A stretch of DNA of 64,000 nt, taken from contig JANXCH010000003.1 of assembly GCA_025060295.1 (NCBI GenBank), positions 1 through 64,000 of the forward strand. The letters are read 5' to 3'. Within the stretch, counting starts at the first letter, position 1. Each line of letters begins with the position of its first letter. Made by a program: the position numbers and the translations under genes. This document shows, one piece after another, positions 17,081 through 27,410 of the stretch. Origin of the DNA: Dehalococcoidia bacterium (lineage in GTDB: Bacteria > Chloroflexota > Dehalococcoidia > Lucifugimonadales > HRBIN23). Under the pieces are notes generated by a model, which was given only the letters and a program-made list of their open reading frames with translations, did no database searches and was not told where the DNA came from.

Positions 17081-18780
17081 GCACCCCCTCGCCCCAACCG
17101 GTTATCGCCTACTTCTGTATGGAGATAGCCCTTACGGCAGACATGCCCACCTACAGTGGGGGGTTGGGTGTCCTCGCGGGCGACACCCTGCGGGCCGCTG
17201 CCGATATGGGCCTCCCCCTGCTGGGCGTCACATTGGTGCATCGCCAGGGCTACTTCCGCCAACACCTGGGGCGATACGGCAGCCAACTGGAGGAGCCCGC
17301 CCCGTGGTCCCCCGAAGCCCTTCTGGAGCCCCTCTCCTTGCGGGTCACCCTTCCTCTGGCGGAACGGCTGGTGCACATCCGGGCGTGGCGCTACCGCGTG
17401 CAGGGGCTGTCAGGGCACACCGTCCCCGTGTACTTCCTAGATACCGACCTGCCGGAGAACGACCCCCTGGATCGCTCCATCACCGATTGGCTCTATGGAG
17501 GAGAGTCCCGCTATCGTTTGCGCCAGGAGGCAGTGCTCGGGCTAGGGGGCGTCGCCCTTCTGCGTGCTTTGGGGGTGCCGGTGGGCATCTACCACTTGAA
17601 CGAGGGGCATACCGCCCTGGTGCCCTTGGCCCTGCTGGATGCCCACTTATCCCAGCAGGGCAAAACCCTCCCCGAGCCCGCCGACCTGGAGGCGGTGCGT
17701 CGCAAGTGCGTCTTCACCACCCATACCCCTGTCCCTGCGGGCCACGACCAGTTCCCCTTGAGCATGGTGCGGGCGGTGCTCGGGGAGCGGGTGGTGGCCC
17801 TTCTGCACGCCATCGGGTGCTCCCACGACAACACCTTGCACATGACCCGCCTGGCCTTGACCCTGTCGGGGTGGACCAACGCCGTCTCCGCCCGCCATCG
17901 GGAAGTGGCCCAGGGCATGTTCCCCCAGGCCACCTTGCACGCCATCACCAACGGCATCCACCACCCCACGTGGGTTTCGCCCCCCTTCCGTGCCCTGTAT
18001 AACCGCTACCTGCCCGGCTGGGAGAAGGATGCCTTTCTGCTGCGCTATGCCTCCACCATTCCCCTGGATGCCCTCACCGAGGCTCACCGGGAGGCCAAAC
18101 ACCTCCTCCTGCAAGAGGTGGCACGGCGTACCCAGCGGCGGTTAGACCCCCAGGTGTTCACTATCGGCTTTGGGCGCCGCGCCACGGGGTATAAACGCAT
18201 GGACTTCGTGTTTACTGACATGGGGCGTTTGCGTCAGATAGCGGAACGGGTGGGGAAAATACAGATTCTCATGGCAGGCAAAGCCCATCCCCGTGACACC
18301 GAAGGCAAAGAGTTAATTCGCAAAGTTTTCGCAGCGTCTGCAGCCCTGGGAGAAGTTCTCCCCGTTGTGTACCTGGAGGACTATGACCTGACCCTGGCCC
18401 AGCTCTTATGTGCTGGCGTCGACCTCTGGCTGAATACTCCTCGCAAACCCCTTGAGGCCTGTGGCACCAGTGGGATGAAAGCCGCCCTCAACGGTGTCCC
18501 CAGTTTCAGCGTCCTGGACGGGTGGTGGTTAGAGGGGCATATTGAGGGGGTGACCGGTTGGGCCATCGGTGGCCCCGAGCCCGTCAGCAATATGGCCTAC
18601 GAGGCCCACGACCTCTACGACAAACTGGAGCGCATTATCCTGCCCATGTTTTATCGCCAACCCCGCGCCTATCAAAAGGTCATGCAAAGTGCCATCGCCC
18701 TCAATGGCCCCCTGTTCAGCGCGCAGCGCATGCTCCACCAATACCTTGTGCATGCCTATACCCGCCACAACCTTCCATGA
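17077..18780 (+). CDS. glgP: Alpha-glucan phosphorylase, short form (GT35)
   Basis: A 567-aa PLP-dependent phosphorylase releasing glucose-1-phosphate from alpha-1,4-glucan. Start [36 protein letters not shown] is characteristic of the short bacterial/archaeal type (mammalian/E. coli enzymes are about 800 aa). Also seen: [39 protein letters not shown] and the PLP-lysine region [21 protein letters not shown]. The N-terminal DUF3417 domain found in some relatives is missing. It overlaps malQ and glgB by ATGA. Confidence 0.94.
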   Translation: MSTPSPQPVIAYFCMEIALTADMPTYSGGLGVLAGDTLRAAADMGLPLLGVTLVHRQGYFRQHLGRYGSQLEEPAPWSPEALLEPLSLRVTLPLAERLVHIRAWRYRVQGLSGHTVPVYFLDTDLPENDPLDRSITDWLYGGESRYRLRQEAVLGLGGVALLRALGVPVGIYHLNEGHTALVPLALLDAHLSQQGKTLPEPADLEAVRRKCVFTTHTPVPAGHDQFPLSMVRAVLGERVVALLHAIGCSHDNTLHMTRLALTLSGWTNAVSARHREVAQGMFPQATLHAITNGIHHPTWVSPPFRALYNRYLPGWEKDAFLLRYASTIPLDALTEAHREAKHLLLQEVARRTQRRLDPQVFTIGFGRRATGYKRMDFVFTDMGRLRQIAERVGKIQILMAGKAHPRDTEGKELIRKVFAASAALGEVLPVVYLEDYDLTLAQLLCAGVDLWLNTPRKPLEACGTSGMKAALNGVPSFSVLDGWWLEGHIEGVTGWAIGGPEPVSNMAYEAHDLYDKLERIILPMFYRQPRAYQKVMQSAIALNGPLFSAQRMLHQYLVHAYTRHNLP

Positions 18781-20690
18781 CCACAGCCACCGTGCGGTAC
18801 GACGGAAGCCTGCTGACGGATCTCGACCTTTTCCTGTTTAACGAGGGCACGCACACCCGCGCCTACACCAAACTGGGGGCGCACCCCCTCGTCGTCAATG
18901 GCGAAAAGGGAGTATATTTCGCAGTGTGGGCACCCAATGCCGAACATGTTTTCGTCATCGGCGACTTTAACGCCTGGCGGAAGGGCCCACACCCCTTGCG
19001 CCCCAGGGGCCATTCGGGAATTTGGGAGGGGTTTATCCCTGGCGTAGCGCCCGGCACACGCTACAAGTTCCACATCTGTGGACGGCACGGCTACCACGCC
19101 GATAAGGCCGACCCCTTCGCCTTCTTCACCGAAACACCCCCCGCCACGGCGTCCGTTGTCTGGGACCTCTCCTACTCCTGGGGGGACAGCGCGTGGATGG
19201 CCGAGCGCCGCCGGCGCAATAGCCTGGACGCCCCCATCGCCATCTACGAGGTGCACCTGGGATCCTGGATGCGGGGCGAGGGGGGGCGCTTCCTCACCTA
19301 TCGGGAACTAGCGCCCCTCCTGGCCAGTTATGTCAAAAAGATGGGCTTCACCCATGTGGAGTTCCTGCCCGTCATGGAGCACCCCTTTTACGGTTCCTGG
19401 GGCTATCAGATGTTGGGATACTTCGCCCCCACCAGTCGTTACGGCACCCCCCAGGACTTTATGTACTTGGTGGACCACCTCCACCAAAACGGTATCGGTG
19501 TCATCCTGGACTGGGTGCCCGCCCATTTCCCCGACGATGCCCATGGGCTGGTTTTTTTTGATGGCACCCACCTTTACGAGCACGCCGATCCGCGCCAGGG
19601 CATCCACCCCGACTGGAACAGCCGTATTTTCAACTACGGTCGCCACGAGGTGCGCAGTTTTCTGCTCAGCAGTGCCCTCTTCTGGCTGGATGTCTACCAC
19701 GCCGACGGCCTACGCATCGACGCCGTCGCCTCCATGCTCTATCTGGACTACTCGCGCAAGCCGGGGGAGTGGGTGCCCAACATCTACGGGGGGAAGGAGA
19801 ACCTCGAGGCCATCGCCTTCCTGCGCCGTCTGAACGAGGAGGTCTACCGCGCCTTCCCCGATGTGCAGACCATCGCTGAGGAGTCCACTGCCTGGCCTAT
19901 GGTCTCCCGCCCCACCTACCTGGGGGGTCTGGGCTTCGGGCTCAAGTGGGACATGGGCTGGATGCACGACACCTTGCACTACTTCTCCCGCGACCCCATC
20001 TACCGCAAATACCACCACGACCGCCTCACCTTTCGGGGCCTCTATGCCTTTTCCGAAAACTTCATCCTCCCCCTCTCCCACGATGAGGTGGTGTATGGCA
20101 AAGGCTCCCTCCTGTCCAAAATGCCCGGCGATTCCTGGCAGAAGGCGGCGACCCTCCGTCTCCTTTTGGGCTACCAATACGCCCAGCCCGGCAAGAAACT
20201 GCTGTTCATGGGCGGGGAGTTCGGCCCATGGCAGGAATGGAACCACGACTCCGCTCTCCCCTGGCACCTGCTAGACCAGCCCCTACACCGAGGGATTCAG
20301 CTGTGGGTCAGCGACCTCAACCGCCTCTATCGGCAGGAGCCTGCCCTGCACCTGCACGATTGCCAGCCGGCGGGGTTTGAGTGGGTGGACTGCGCCGATG
20401 CGGAGCAGAGCGTGGTCTCCTTCCTGCGCAAGGGAGCCACCCCCCGCGAGACCATCTTGGTGGTGTGCAACTGCACCCCCGTGCCCCGCTTCAACTACCG
20501 GGTGGGCGTGCCTCTCCCCGGCTTCTGGCGAGAACTGCTCAACAGCGACGCCCAGGTGTATGGCGGGAGTGGTCTAGGTAACCTGGGAGGTGTGCAGGCC
20601 ACCCCGATCCCCTTCCATCACCGCCCGTACTCCCTTGAACTCACGCTCCCCCCCTTGGCTATCCTTTTCCTGAAGGGGCCAGAGACCTAA
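18777..20690 (+). CDS. glgB: 1,4-alpha-glucan branching enzyme GlgB (GH13)
   Basis: A 637-aa branching enzyme introducing alpha-1,6 links in glycogen. It has an N-terminal CBM48-type domain ([20 protein letters not shown], about residues 44-63), a TIM barrel with catalytic nucleophile Asp in [17 protein letters not shown], acid/base Glu in [10 protein letters not shown] and the third Asp in [14 protein letters not shown], and a C-terminal beta domain. The ATG at 18777 overlaps the glgP stop; the longer frame runs inside glgP and is not used. The next gene starts 2 nt after the stop. Confidence 0.96.
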   Translation: MTTATVRYDGSLLTDLDLFLFNEGTHTRAYTKLGAHPLVVNGEKGVYFAVWAPNAEHVFVIGDFNAWRKGPHPLRPRGHSGIWEGFIPGVAPGTRYKFHICGRHGYHADKADPFAFFTETPPATASVVWDLSYSWGDSAWMAERRRRNSLDAPIAIYEVHLGSWMRGEGGRFLTYRELAPLLASYVKKMGFTHVEFLPVMEHPFYGSWGYQMLGYFAPTSRYGTPQDFMYLVDHLHQNGIGVILDWVPAHFPDDAHGLVFFDGTHLYEHADPRQGIHPDWNSRIFNYGRHEVRSFLLSSALFWLDVYHADGLRIDAVASMLYLDYSRKPGEWVPNIYGGKENLEAIAFLRRLNEEVYRAFPDVQTIAEESTAWPMVSRPTYLGGLGFGLKWDMGWMHDTLHYFSRDPIYRKYHHDRLTFRGLYAFSENFILPLSHDEVVYGKGSLLSKMPGDSWQKAATLRLLLGYQYAQPGKKLLFMGGEFGPWQEWNHDSALPWHLLDQPLHRGIQLWVSDLNRLYRQEPALHLHDCQPAGFEWVDCADAEQSVVSFLRKGATPRETILVVCNCTPVPRFNYRVGVPLPGFWRELLNSDAQVYGGSGLGNLGGVQATPIPFHHRPYSLELTLPPLAILFLKGPET

Positions 20691-20692
20691 AG

Positions 20693-23113
20693 ATGGAACG
20701 CTACATCTGCATCCACGGCCACTTCTATCAGCCTCCCCGGGAGAACCCCTGGCTGGAGACCATTGAGGTGCAGGACTCGGCCCACCCCTATCACGACTGG
20801 AACCAACGCATCACCGCCGAGTGCTATGCCCCCAACAGCGCCTCCCGCATCCTGGATGCCCAGGGACGCATCACCGCCATCGTCAACAACTACGCCCACA
20901 TCAGCTTCAACTTCGGCCCCACCCTTCTGGCCTGGATGGAGCGCCACGCCCCCGCCACCTATCAGGCCATCCTGGATGCCGACGCCCAGGGGCGCAAAAC
21001 CTTCTCCGGCCACGGCCCTGCCATCGCCCAGGCCTATAACCACATCATCCTCCCCTTGGCCACGCGCCGCGACAAAGAGACACAGATCATCTGGGGCATC
21101 CGGGATTTTTACCACCGCTTCCGTCGCCCCCCCGAGGGGATGTGGCTCCCCGAAACGGCCGTGGATACCGAAACCTTGGCAATTCTGGCCGAGCAGGGTA
21201 TCCGTTTTACCCTTTTGGCACCCCATCAGGCCCGGCGTTTTCGGCGGGCCGACGGCCCCTGGCAGGACTGCAACGGGGGCATTGATCCCACCACCCCCTA
21301 CCAGGTCCACCTCCCCTCTGGGCGCACCATCGCCGTCTTCTTTTACGACGGCTCCATCGCCCACGCCGTCGCCTTTCAGGACCTGTTGCACAATGGGGAG
21401 GCCTTCGTCCAACGCCTGGTGAGCGCCTTTCGGGAGGGGCGCCCTTGGCCCCAAATCGTCCACATCGCCACCGACGGCGAGACCTACGGCCACCATCGCC
21501 CCCACGGGGATATGGCCCTAGCCTATGCCCTCCACGCCCTCCGGAGCCGGCGTTTGGCCCGCCTGACCGTATACGGAGAATACCTGTCCCGGCATCCCCC
21601 TGCCTACCACGTGGAGATCGTGGAGAACTCCTCCTGGAGTTGCGCCCACGGTGTTCAACGCTGGCGCACAGCCTGCGGGTGCCACACCGGGCGCCACCCT
21701 GAATGGAGCCAGGCGTGGCGCGCCCCCCTGCGAGAGGCGATGGACTGGCTCCGCGATACCCTTGCCCCCCTCTACGAGGAGGCGGCCGCCCGCCTGGTGC
21801 GCGACCCCTGGGCCGCCCGCAACGATTACATCACCATCATCCTGGACCGCTCGCCGGAAGTGTGGCAGGCCTTCCTTTCCCAGCACGCCCGCCGCCCCCT
21901 TTCCCTTCACGAGCAGGTTACCCTGCGCAAACTTTTGGAACTGCAGCGCCACACCCTGCTGATGTATACCAGTTGCGGCTGGTTCTTTGATGACATCTCC
22001 GGCCTGGAAACGGTGCAGGTGCTCCAGTACGCTGCCCGTGCCCTGCAACTGGGGGAAGACCTGTTCCAACGCCCTTTGGAACCCGACTTTTTGCGCATCC
22101 TAGAGCGTGCCAAAAGCAACTTGGCCGAGCACGGCGATGGCAGACGCGTGTACGAGCGCTTTGTGCGGCCGGCTATGGTGGACCTGAAACGGGTGGGGGC
22201 ACACTATGCCGTCAGCGCCCTCTTTGAGTCCTATCCCCCCCAGACGACCGTCTACTCCTACAGCGTGGAGCAGGAGGACCTTCAAACGCTGAGCATGGGG
22301 GAGAGCCGTCTGGCCATCGGGCGGCTGAAGGTTACGTCGCAAGTCACCCTGGAGTCCGCCCGGCTGTGCTCAGCGGTCGTGCACTTCGGCGGGCACAACT
22401 TGGTGGGGGGTGTGCGGGAGCTCCGCGATGAAGAGGCCCACCCCTTACACACCGAGGAACTGACCCACGCCTTCCTGCGGGCGGACATCCCCGCCGTCCT
22501 CTCCCTCCTGGAGCAACACTACACAGCGGCCACCTATTCCCTGCACTCCCTGTTCCGGGACGAGCAGCGGCGCATCATCGCCCGTATCCTCCAGGCCACC
22601 GTGGACGAAGCGGAGACTGTGTATCGGCAACTGTATCAGCGCCACCAACCCCTCATGCGCTACCTGGTCAGCCTGGGCTATCCCCTCCCCCGCGCCTTAC
22701 ACCGTGCCGCAGAAGTGGCCCTCAACGCCGACCTGCGCCGAGCCCTCAACGGCAACGGCCTGGACTGGGCACGCCTCACCACTCTGGTGCAAGAGGCCCA
22801 GACATGGCAAGTGGGATTGGATCGGGAGACCCTGGCCCACCTCCTCCGTGAGGCCCTGGAACGCCTGATGGAGCGCCTCGCCGACTCCCCAGACGACATT
22901 CCCCTCCTCAAACATGTGAAGGACGGGGTTGCTGTGGCCCGCACCCTCCCCTTTGCACCCGACCTGTGGAAACTGCAGAACACCTACTACACCCTTCTCC
23001 AACACGTCTACCCCGACTACCAGCGGCGCGCCCAGCAGGGCGAGGGGGAGGCGAAGGTGTGGCTCGACCTGTTCACCGCCCTGGGCGGGCTCCTTGCGGT
23101 GCGCGTGCCCTAG
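20693..23113 (+). CDS. GH57-type glycoside hydrolase with DUF3536
   Basis: An 806-aa protein opening YICIHGHFYQPPRENPWLETIE, the GH57 N-terminal motif. PPEGMWLPETAVDTETL carries the family's catalytic-glutamate segment, with HIATDGETYGHH later as the acidic motif. The C-terminal half (from about residue 330) is helical and matches DUF3536. GH57 enzymes act on alpha-glucans (amylase, branching or transferase). The DUF3536 subgroup is poorly characterised. Its place 2 nt behind glgB says it works on glycogen or its products. A second branching or debranching activity is possible. Cytoplasmic: no signal peptide. Confidence 0.85.
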   Translation: MERYICIHGHFYQPPRENPWLETIEVQDSAHPYHDWNQRITAECYAPNSASRILDAQGRITAIVNNYAHISFNFGPTLLAWMERHAPATYQAILDADAQGRKTFSGHGPAIAQAYNHIILPLATRRDKETQIIWGIRDFYHRFRRPPEGMWLPETAVDTETLAILAEQGIRFTLLAPHQARRFRRADGPWQDCNGGIDPTTPYQVHLPSGRTIAVFFYDGSIAHAVAFQDLLHNGEAFVQRLVSAFREGRPWPQIVHIATDGETYGHHRPHGDMALAYALHALRSRRLARLTVYGEYLSRHPPAYHVEIVENSSWSCAHGVQRWRTACGCHTGRHPEWSQAWRAPLREAMDWLRDTLAPLYEEAAARLVRDPWAARNDYITIILDRSPEVWQAFLSQHARRPLSLHEQVTLRKLLELQRHTLLMYTSCGWFFDDISGLETVQVLQYAARALQLGEDLFQRPLEPDFLRILERAKSNLAEHGDGRRVYERFVRPAMVDLKRVGAHYAVSALFESYPPQTTVYSYSVEQEDLQTLSMGESRLAIGRLKVTSQVTLESARLCSAVVHFGGHNLVGGVRELRDEEAHPLHTEELTHAFLRADIPAVLSLLEQHYTAATYSLHSLFRDEQRRIIARILQATVDEAETVYRQLYQRHQPLMRYLVSLGYPLPRALHRAAEVALNADLRRALNGNGLDWARLTTLVQEAQTWQVGLDRETLAHLLREALERLMERLADSPDDIPLLKHVKDGVAVARTLPFAPDLWKLQNTYYTLLQHVYPDYQRRAQQGEGEAKVWLDLFTALGGLLAVRVP

Positions 23114-23142
23114 CGCGGGGAGGGTGCGGCGCCCCAGTGTTT

Positions 23143-23148
23143 TACAAT
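23143..23148 (+). promoter_or_regulatory. Possible -10 element before the semialdehyde dehydrogenase gene
   Basis: TACAAT (5/6 match to the -10 consensus) lies 31 bp before the GTG start in the only gap between two gene groups. No convincing -35 was found. Confidence 0.35.
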
Positions 23149-23179
23149 AAAGCCAACCCCAGGACGCAGGGAGGGAAGC

Positions 23180-24637
23180 GTGCTCCATGAGCGCAGTGTC
23201 CTCAACTACATTTTCGGCCAATGGCGCGCTGCCGAGAGCGCCGAAGCCCTGGATGTGGTCAACCCCGCCACCCAGGAGGTATTAGGCCACACTCCCCTCT
23301 CCACGCCCCGCGATGTGGACGCCGCCGTGCAAAGCGCCGTCCGCGCCTTCCCCCAGTGGGCACGCACCCCCGCCGTGGAGCGGATTCAATACCTGTTCCG
23401 CTTCAAGGCCCTTGTAGAGGCCCACATGGATGCCCTGGCCCGCACCATCGTCCAGGAGAACGGCAAGACCCTGGCCGAAGCCAAAGCAGAACTGCGCCGG
23501 GGGATCGAGAACATCGAGGTGGCCTGTGGCATCCCCTCCCTGATGCAGGGGTATACCTCCGAGGATGTGGCCCAAGGGATAGACGAACTGGTGTTGCGCC
23601 AGCCCTTGGGGGTGGTGGTGGCCATCACCCCCTTCAACTTCCCGGGGATGATTCCCCTGTGGTTCCTGCCCTACGCCATCGCCTGTGGCAACACCTTCAT
23701 CCTCAAGCCGTCGGAGAAGGTGCCCCTGACCGCCCAGCTCCTCGTCCAGTTGCTGGAGCAGACGGGCCTGCCCCCCGGTGTGGTGAACCTGGTGCACGGC
23801 TCCAAGGAGACAGTGGACGCCCTGTTGGACCACCCCCAGGTGCGGGCGGTGAGCATGGTGGGCTCCACCCCTGTGGCCCGTTACATCTACGCACGGGCGG
23901 CGGCCAACGGCAAGCGCGTCCAGTGCCAGGCGGGAGCCAAGAACCACGTGGTCATTATGCCCGACGCCGATATGGCCCTGGCGGCGCGGGCCATGGCGGA
24001 GAGCGCCTTCGGCTGTGCGGGGCAGAGGTGTTTGGCCGCCTCGGTAGCAGTAACGGTGGGAGAGGCCCACGCCCCCTTCCGGGAGGCCATCGCCGAGCAT
24101 GCCCTCTCCCTACGGGTAGGCTATGGCCTGGAGGAGGGCATCCAGATGGGGCCGGTCATTTCCCGCCAGAGCAAGGCGCGCATTGAGGGCCTTATCGCCC
24201 AGGGTTTGGAGGAGGGGGGGCGCCTGGTGGTGGACGGGCGTAACCCCCGCATCCCCCGCTACGAGCAGGGCAACTTCATCCGCCCCACCATCGTGGAAGG
24301 CATCCCCCTGACCAGCGACCTGATGCGCACCGAAATCTTCGGCCCCGTGCTTACCCTGGTGCATGTGCGCACCCTGGAGGAGGGCATCGGGGTCATCGCC
24401 GCCAATCCCTACGGCAACGCCGCCAGCATCTTCACCCGCAGTGGGGCGGCAGCACGCCAGTTCCGCAGCCAGGTGCCGGTGGGGAATGTGGGGGTCAACA
24501 TCGGCGTGCCGGCGCCGGTGGCCTTCTTCCCCTTCAGCGGGTGGAAGGAGAGTTTCTTCGGGGTGTTGCACGGGCAGGGGCGAGATGCGGTGGGCTTCTA
24601 TACCGAGCAGAAGGTGGTGATCGAGCGATGGGGATAG
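23180..24637 (+). CDS. mmsA: CoA-acylating methylmalonate-semialdehyde dehydrogenase (MmsA-like)
   Basis: A 485-aa aldehyde dehydrogenase of the MmsA/IolA group, which converts methylmalonate semialdehyde (or malonate semialdehyde) to an acyl-CoA with NAD+ and CoA. Group-specific features: NYIFGQW at the start, [48 protein letters not shown], and the catalytic Cys in GCAGQRCLA (about residues 278-286). In place of the usual E of the general ALDH motif it has QAGAKNH, as MmsA enzymes do. GTG start behind AGGGAGG. It is not linked to other valine or inositol genes here. Confidence 0.9.
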   Translation: MLHERSVLNYIFGQWRAAESAEALDVVNPATQEVLGHTPLSTPRDVDAAVQSAVRAFPQWARTPAVERIQYLFRFKALVEAHMDALARTIVQENGKTLAEAKAELRRGIENIEVACGIPSLMQGYTSEDVAQGIDELVLRQPLGVVVAITPFNFPGMIPLWFLPYAIACGNTFILKPSEKVPLTAQLLVQLLEQTGLPPGVVNLVHGSKETVDALLDHPQVRAVSMVGSTPVARYIYARAAANGKRVQCQAGAKNHVVIMPDADMALAARAMAESAFGCAGQRCLAASVAVTVGEAHAPFREAIAEHALSLRVGYGLEEGIQMGPVISRQSKARIEGLIAQGLEEGGRLVVDGRNPRIPRYEQGNFIRPTIVEGIPLTSDLMRTEIFGPVLTLVHVRTLEEGIGVIAANPYGNAASIFTRSGAAARQFRSQVPVGNVGVNIGVPAPVAFFPFSGWKESFFGVLHGQGRDAVGFYTEQKVVIERWG

Positions 24638-24641
24638 CCCC

Positions 24642-24670
24642 TTGCCCTGGGAAGGGCCCTGCGCTATGCT
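24642..24670 (+). promoter_or_regulatory. Promoter of tRNA-Asn
   Basis: TTGCCC (24642-24647) and TATGCT (24665-24670) are 17 bp apart, ending 12 bp before the mature tRNA. Confidence 0.6.
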
Positions 24671-24682
24671 AGGAGATGGCGC

Positions 24683-24757
24683 TCCCCGATAGCTCAGTGG
24701 TAGAGCGGGCGGCTGTTAACCGCTTGGTCGCAGGTTCGAATCCTGCTCGGGGAGCCA
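24683..24757 (+). tRNA. tRNA-Asn (anticodon GTT), CCA encoded
   Basis: Acceptor TCCCCGA (24683-24689) pairs with TCGGGGA (24747-24753), discriminator G at 24754 and encoded CCA at 24755-24757. D-arm AGCTCAGTGGTAGAGC, anticodon loop CTGTTAA with GTT at 24715-24717, and T-arm GCAGGTTCGAATCCTGC all fit. Confidence 0.96.
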
Positions 24758-24901
24758 TATTTGGCGCAGCGTGGACAATTCCACCTTGCCCCTATCCGAT
24801 GCTCCCGAAGGAGCGTGGGCATGGTGTGTTGGCTCCTTACCGCCCCCGCCCCCGGTTGTGCTGACCCCCTTGTGTGCTCGGCCGAGTATTGAGGGGCGAC
24901 G

Positions 24902-25504
24902 ATGCGTCTGCTTGTGCCCACACCGTGGCGCGTGCGTATCCCCTGGGGGCGGTGGCTGGCGGTGGCGGTGCAGGCAGGCATTATGCTAGCCTTCTGGCTG
25001 GCCCTGTCCGGACGCGTCCGCCTGCCCTACCTCGCCTTCGGCGTGGTGGCAGTGGCTATTGTGCTCCTCCTCAACCGCGAGGTATTCAGCCTGCGGGGGC
25101 CGGTGGGGCGGCCCACCACACTGCGCAAGGCATTGACCATCGCAGGGCGGTGGATAGGCTATGGGGGCTGGCTCCTGTATAGCATCGCCCTCGCTAATGT
25201 GCAGGTGGCCTATGTCGTTCTCCATCCCCGCATGCCCCTGCGCCCGGCCCTTTTGCGCTTTCGCGTCCCCCGCCTTCGGGAGACGGCCCAAGTGGTGCTG
25301 GCCAACTCCATTACATTGACGCCGGGGACGGTTACCGCCGACCTGCAGGATGGCCAGTTCACCGTCCACACCCTCATGCCCAGCCTTGCAGGGGCGCTGG
25401 TGGCGGGGGAGATGCCCCGCCGGGTAGCCGCCCTGTTCGGAGATAGCGTGGAGGGAGCCACTGAAGTTACCTGGGCATCCTCTTTGAAAAACCTGCACCC
25501 ATGA
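24902..25504 (+). CDS. mrpE: Na+/H+ antiporter subunit MrpE-like (MbhA position)
   Basis: A 200-aa membrane protein with two or three N-terminal helices and a cytoplasmic tail. PALLRFRVPRLRETAQVVLANSITLTPGTVTADL is the recognisable MnhE/MrpE core. First gene of an eleven-gene operon in Mbh order (E, F, G, DUF4040, MbhE, B, C, D). The next ATG overlaps the stop by 4 nt. GAGGGG precedes the ATG. MrpE is a structural subunit of multisubunit cation/proton antiporters. Confidence 0.9.
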   Translation: MRLLVPTPWRVRIPWGRWLAVAVQAGIMLAFWLALSGRVRLPYLAFGVVAVAIVLLLNREVFSLRGPVGRPTTLRKALTIAGRWIGYGGWLLYSIALANVQVAYVVLHPRMPLRPALLRFRVPRLRETAQVVLANSITLTPGTVTADLQDGQFTVHTLMPSLAGALVAGEMPRRVAALFGDSVEGATEVTWASSLKNLHP

Positions 25505-25770
25505 CGGCTTTCGTCACAGGAGTTACCCTTGCCCTAGCGGTGCTGGCCCTAGTGCCCCTAGTGCGCATCGTCCGCGGCCCCACCACCTTTGACCGGGTGC
25601 TGGGCCTGGGGCTGATAGGCACGAAGGCTATCCTTTTGCTGGTGCTCATCGGTGTGGTCTACGACCGCTTGGACATGTTCGTGGACCTGGCCTTGGCCTA
25701 TGCCATCCTGAACTTCATCGGCGTGCTGGCCATTGCCAAGTTCCTGGAGCGTCGGGGGGAGGAGCCGTGA
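25501..25770 (+). CDS. mrpF: Na+/H+ antiporter subunit MrpF-like (MbhB position)
   Basis: An 89-aa, three-helix protein with VRIVRGPTTFDRVLGLGLIGTKAI, the MnhF/MrpF signature (R-G-P-x-x-x-D-R). It overlaps mrpE by 4 nt and mrpG by 4 nt. Confidence 0.92.
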   Translation: MTAFVTGVTLALAVLALVPLVRIVRGPTTFDRVLGLGLIGTKAILLLVLIGVVYDRLDMFVDLALAYAILNFIGVLAIAKFLERRGEEP

Positions 25771-26090
25771 GCACCGCCCTGGCCATCGCCCTTCTTGTGG
25801 GGGGGCTGTTTTTTGTGCTGGTAAGTTCCCTGGGGGTGCTGCGCCTCCCCGATTTTTACACCCGCTGCCACGCCCTGGGCAAATCGGACACCTTGGGGTC
25901 TATCCTTGTTTTGGGAGGGCTGGCGGTGCACGAGGGGCTGACCCTCACCTCCTTCAAGATGCTCCTTATCCTGGCCTTTGTGGCCCTGGGCAACCCCACC
26001 GCCACCCACGCCCTCACCCGCGCCGCCCTGCGCACCGGCCTAGAGATGTGGAGCCGAACGGCTCCAGAAAAGGAGAGCAAGACCCCGTGA
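25767..26090 (+). CDS. mrpG: Na+/H+ antiporter subunit MrpG-like (MbhC position)
   Basis: A 107-aa, three-helix protein with SSLGVLRLPDFYTRCHALGKSDTLGSILV, the MnhG/PhaG signature (G-x-x-R-x-P-D-x-x-x-R-x-H-A). GTG start overlapping the mrpF stop; its own stop overlaps the next GTG. Confidence 0.92.
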   Translation: MSTALAIALLVGGLFFVLVSSLGVLRLPDFYTRCHALGKSDTLGSILVLGGLAVHEGLTLTSFKMLLILAFVALGNPTATHALTRAALRTGLEMWSRTAPEKESKTP

Positions 26091-26332
26091 TCTGGGCTTT
26101 GGACTTTTGGCTTCTGCTTTTGCTGATCCTGACGGGGGTGCTGGCCCTGCACCTGCGCAACCTGCTGGCGGCGGTTATTGCCTTAGGGGCCTACAGTTTC
26201 CTGATGGCCTTGCTGTTCGCCCACCTGGGGGCAGTGGATGTGGCCTTCACCGAACTGGTGCTGGGAGCGGGTATCACGGGGGTGCTCATGGTGTTTGCCC
26301 TGGCCGTGTTGGGCAGGAGGGCCGAGGATTGA
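26087..26332 (+). CDS. DUF4040 antiporter subunit (MbhD-like)
   Basis: An 81-aa, three-helix protein: WLLLLLILTGVLALHLRNLLAAVIALGAYSFLMALLF and AHLGAVDVAFTELVLGAGITGVLMVFALAVLGR, the DUF4040 pattern with A-x-D-V-A-x-T-E. In canonical Mrp this domain is fused to the C-terminus of MrpA; here, as in archaeal Mbh/Mbs complexes, it is a separate gene. GTG start overlaps the mrpG stop. Confidence 0.85.
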   Translation: MIWALDFWLLLLLILTGVLALHLRNLLAAVIALGAYSFLMALLFAHLGAVDVAFTELVLGAGITGVLMVFALAVLGRRAED

Positions 26333-26613
26333 AGGCGCTGGCGGCAGTTATCATCGCCTTTTTCCTCGCCGTTTTGGTCTTCGTGGAGGGGGACTTGCCC
26401 CGTCGGGGCGACCCCCAAGCCCCCGCCCACCAACATGTGGCCCCCTATTATATTCAGCGCTCCCTGGCCGACACCAAGACGCCCAACCTGGTTACCGCCG
26501 TGTTAGCCGACTATCGGGGCTACGACACCCTGGGGGAGACGGTGGTCATCTTCGTGGCGGGGCTGTCCTGCATCCTCATCCTCCTGCGGGAGAGGCAGAC
26601 GCATGGGGGATAG
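26329..26613 (+). CDS. MbhE-like antiporter subunit
   Basis: A 94-aa protein from a TTG that overlaps the previous stop (26329-26332). It has one helix at each end and a middle segment VAPYYIQRSLADTKTPNLVTAVLADYRGYDTLGETVVIF. The A-D-Y-R-G-x-D-T-x-G-E motif is typical of MbhE and of the matching part of MrpA/MrpB. The next start (26603) lies inside this gene. Confidence 0.82.
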   Translation: MKALAAVIIAFFLAVLVFVEGDLPRRGDPQAPAHQHVAPYYIQRSLADTKTPNLVTAVLADYRGYDTLGETVVIFVAGLSCILILLRERQTHGG

Positions 26614-27043
26614 GTATCCCAGCCTGGTGGTGCAGTTGGTGACGCGGGCGGTGGTGCCCGCCATCCAACTGTTCGCCCTGTATGTGCTGTTTCATGGCCA
26701 CTCCAGCCCCGGTGGGGGGTTCCAGGGGGGTGTGCTCCTGGCTGCCAGCATCGTGTTGCAGAGGCTGGTGCAAGGGCACGAGGCGTCCGCCCGCCAGTTT
26801 CCCTCGCGCCTGGCCTTGCTGCTGGCAGCCATCGGGCTGTTGGCCTTCATCGGCACGGGGCTGGTCCCTGTTGTGCGCGGGGGAGCGTTTTTGGACTACG
26901 GCCTCTTGCCCTTGCCCGGGGCTGCGCCCGCTACCGTGCGCTACTACGGCATCCTCGCAGTGGAGGCGGCCATCGCCCTGACGGTATGGGGCACCCTGGT
27001 GGCCATCTACGACCGCCTCAGCGGGAAGGCAGACGATGCTTGA
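26603..27043 (+). CDS. mrpB: Na+/H+ antiporter subunit MrpB-like (MnhB domain; MbhF position)
   Basis: A 146-aa, four-helix protein with VVPAIQLFALYVLFHGHSSPGGGFQGGVLLAASIVLQ, the MnhB signature (H-G-H-x-x-P-G-G-G-F-Q-G-G). It overlaps its neighbours by 11 and 8 nt. Confidence 0.92.
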   Translation: MGDRYPSLVVQLVTRAVVPAIQLFALYVLFHGHSSPGGGFQGGVLLAASIVLQRLVQGHEASARQFPSRLALLLAAIGLLAFIGTGLVPVVRGGAFLDYGLLPLPGAAPATVRYYGILAVEAAIALTVWGTLVAIYDRLSGKADDA

Positions 27044-27410
27044 GGACTTTGCGGGCCGCTACCCTTACTTTCTAACCGCTGCCCTGTTGGTGTTAGGCCT
27101 GTACGGCATGCTGGCCAAACGCAACCTGTTCAAACAGGTCATCGGCATGACCATCTTCCAGACGGCCATTTTCCTGTTCTTCATTCAGGGGGCGGCCAAA
27201 TGGGGGGGCACGGTGCCGGTCCTTGACCCCGCACGGGGAACGGACCCCGCCCAGTATGTGAACCCCCTTCCCCATGTGCTCATCCTGACTGCCATCGTAG
27301 TGGGGGTAGCCAACACGGGGGTGGCCTTGGCCCTGCTGTACACCATTCACCGACGCTTCGGCACCTTGGACGAAGCTCGTATTTTGGAGAAGGCGAAGGG
27401 AGAGCATTGA
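27036..27410 (+). CDS. mrpC: Na+/H+ antiporter subunit MrpC-like (NuoK homologue; MbhG position)
   Basis: A 124-aa, three-helix protein related to NuoK: GLYGMLAKRNLFKQVIGMTIFQTAIFLFFI and NPLPHVLILTAIVVGVANTGVALALL, where D-P-L-P-Q-A-L-V-L-T-A-I is the usual MrpC form. It overlaps the TTG of the next gene by 4 nt. Confidence 0.92.
   Translation: MLEDFAGRYPYFLTAALLVLGLYGMLAKRNLFKQVIGMTIFQTAIFLFFIQGAAKWGGTVPVLDPARGTDPAQYVNPLPHVLILTAIVVGVANTGVALALLYTIHRRFGTLDEARILEKAKGEH

Noticed and set aside
23180-24637. Ordinary betaine/succinate-type aldehyde dehydrogenase
   Set aside because: GAKNH and the GCAGQRCLA active site fit the CoA-acylating MmsA group better.
24801-24814. Hairpin GCTCC-CGAA-GGAGC as tRNA-Asn terminator
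   Set aside because: Only 5 bp and no T-run after it.
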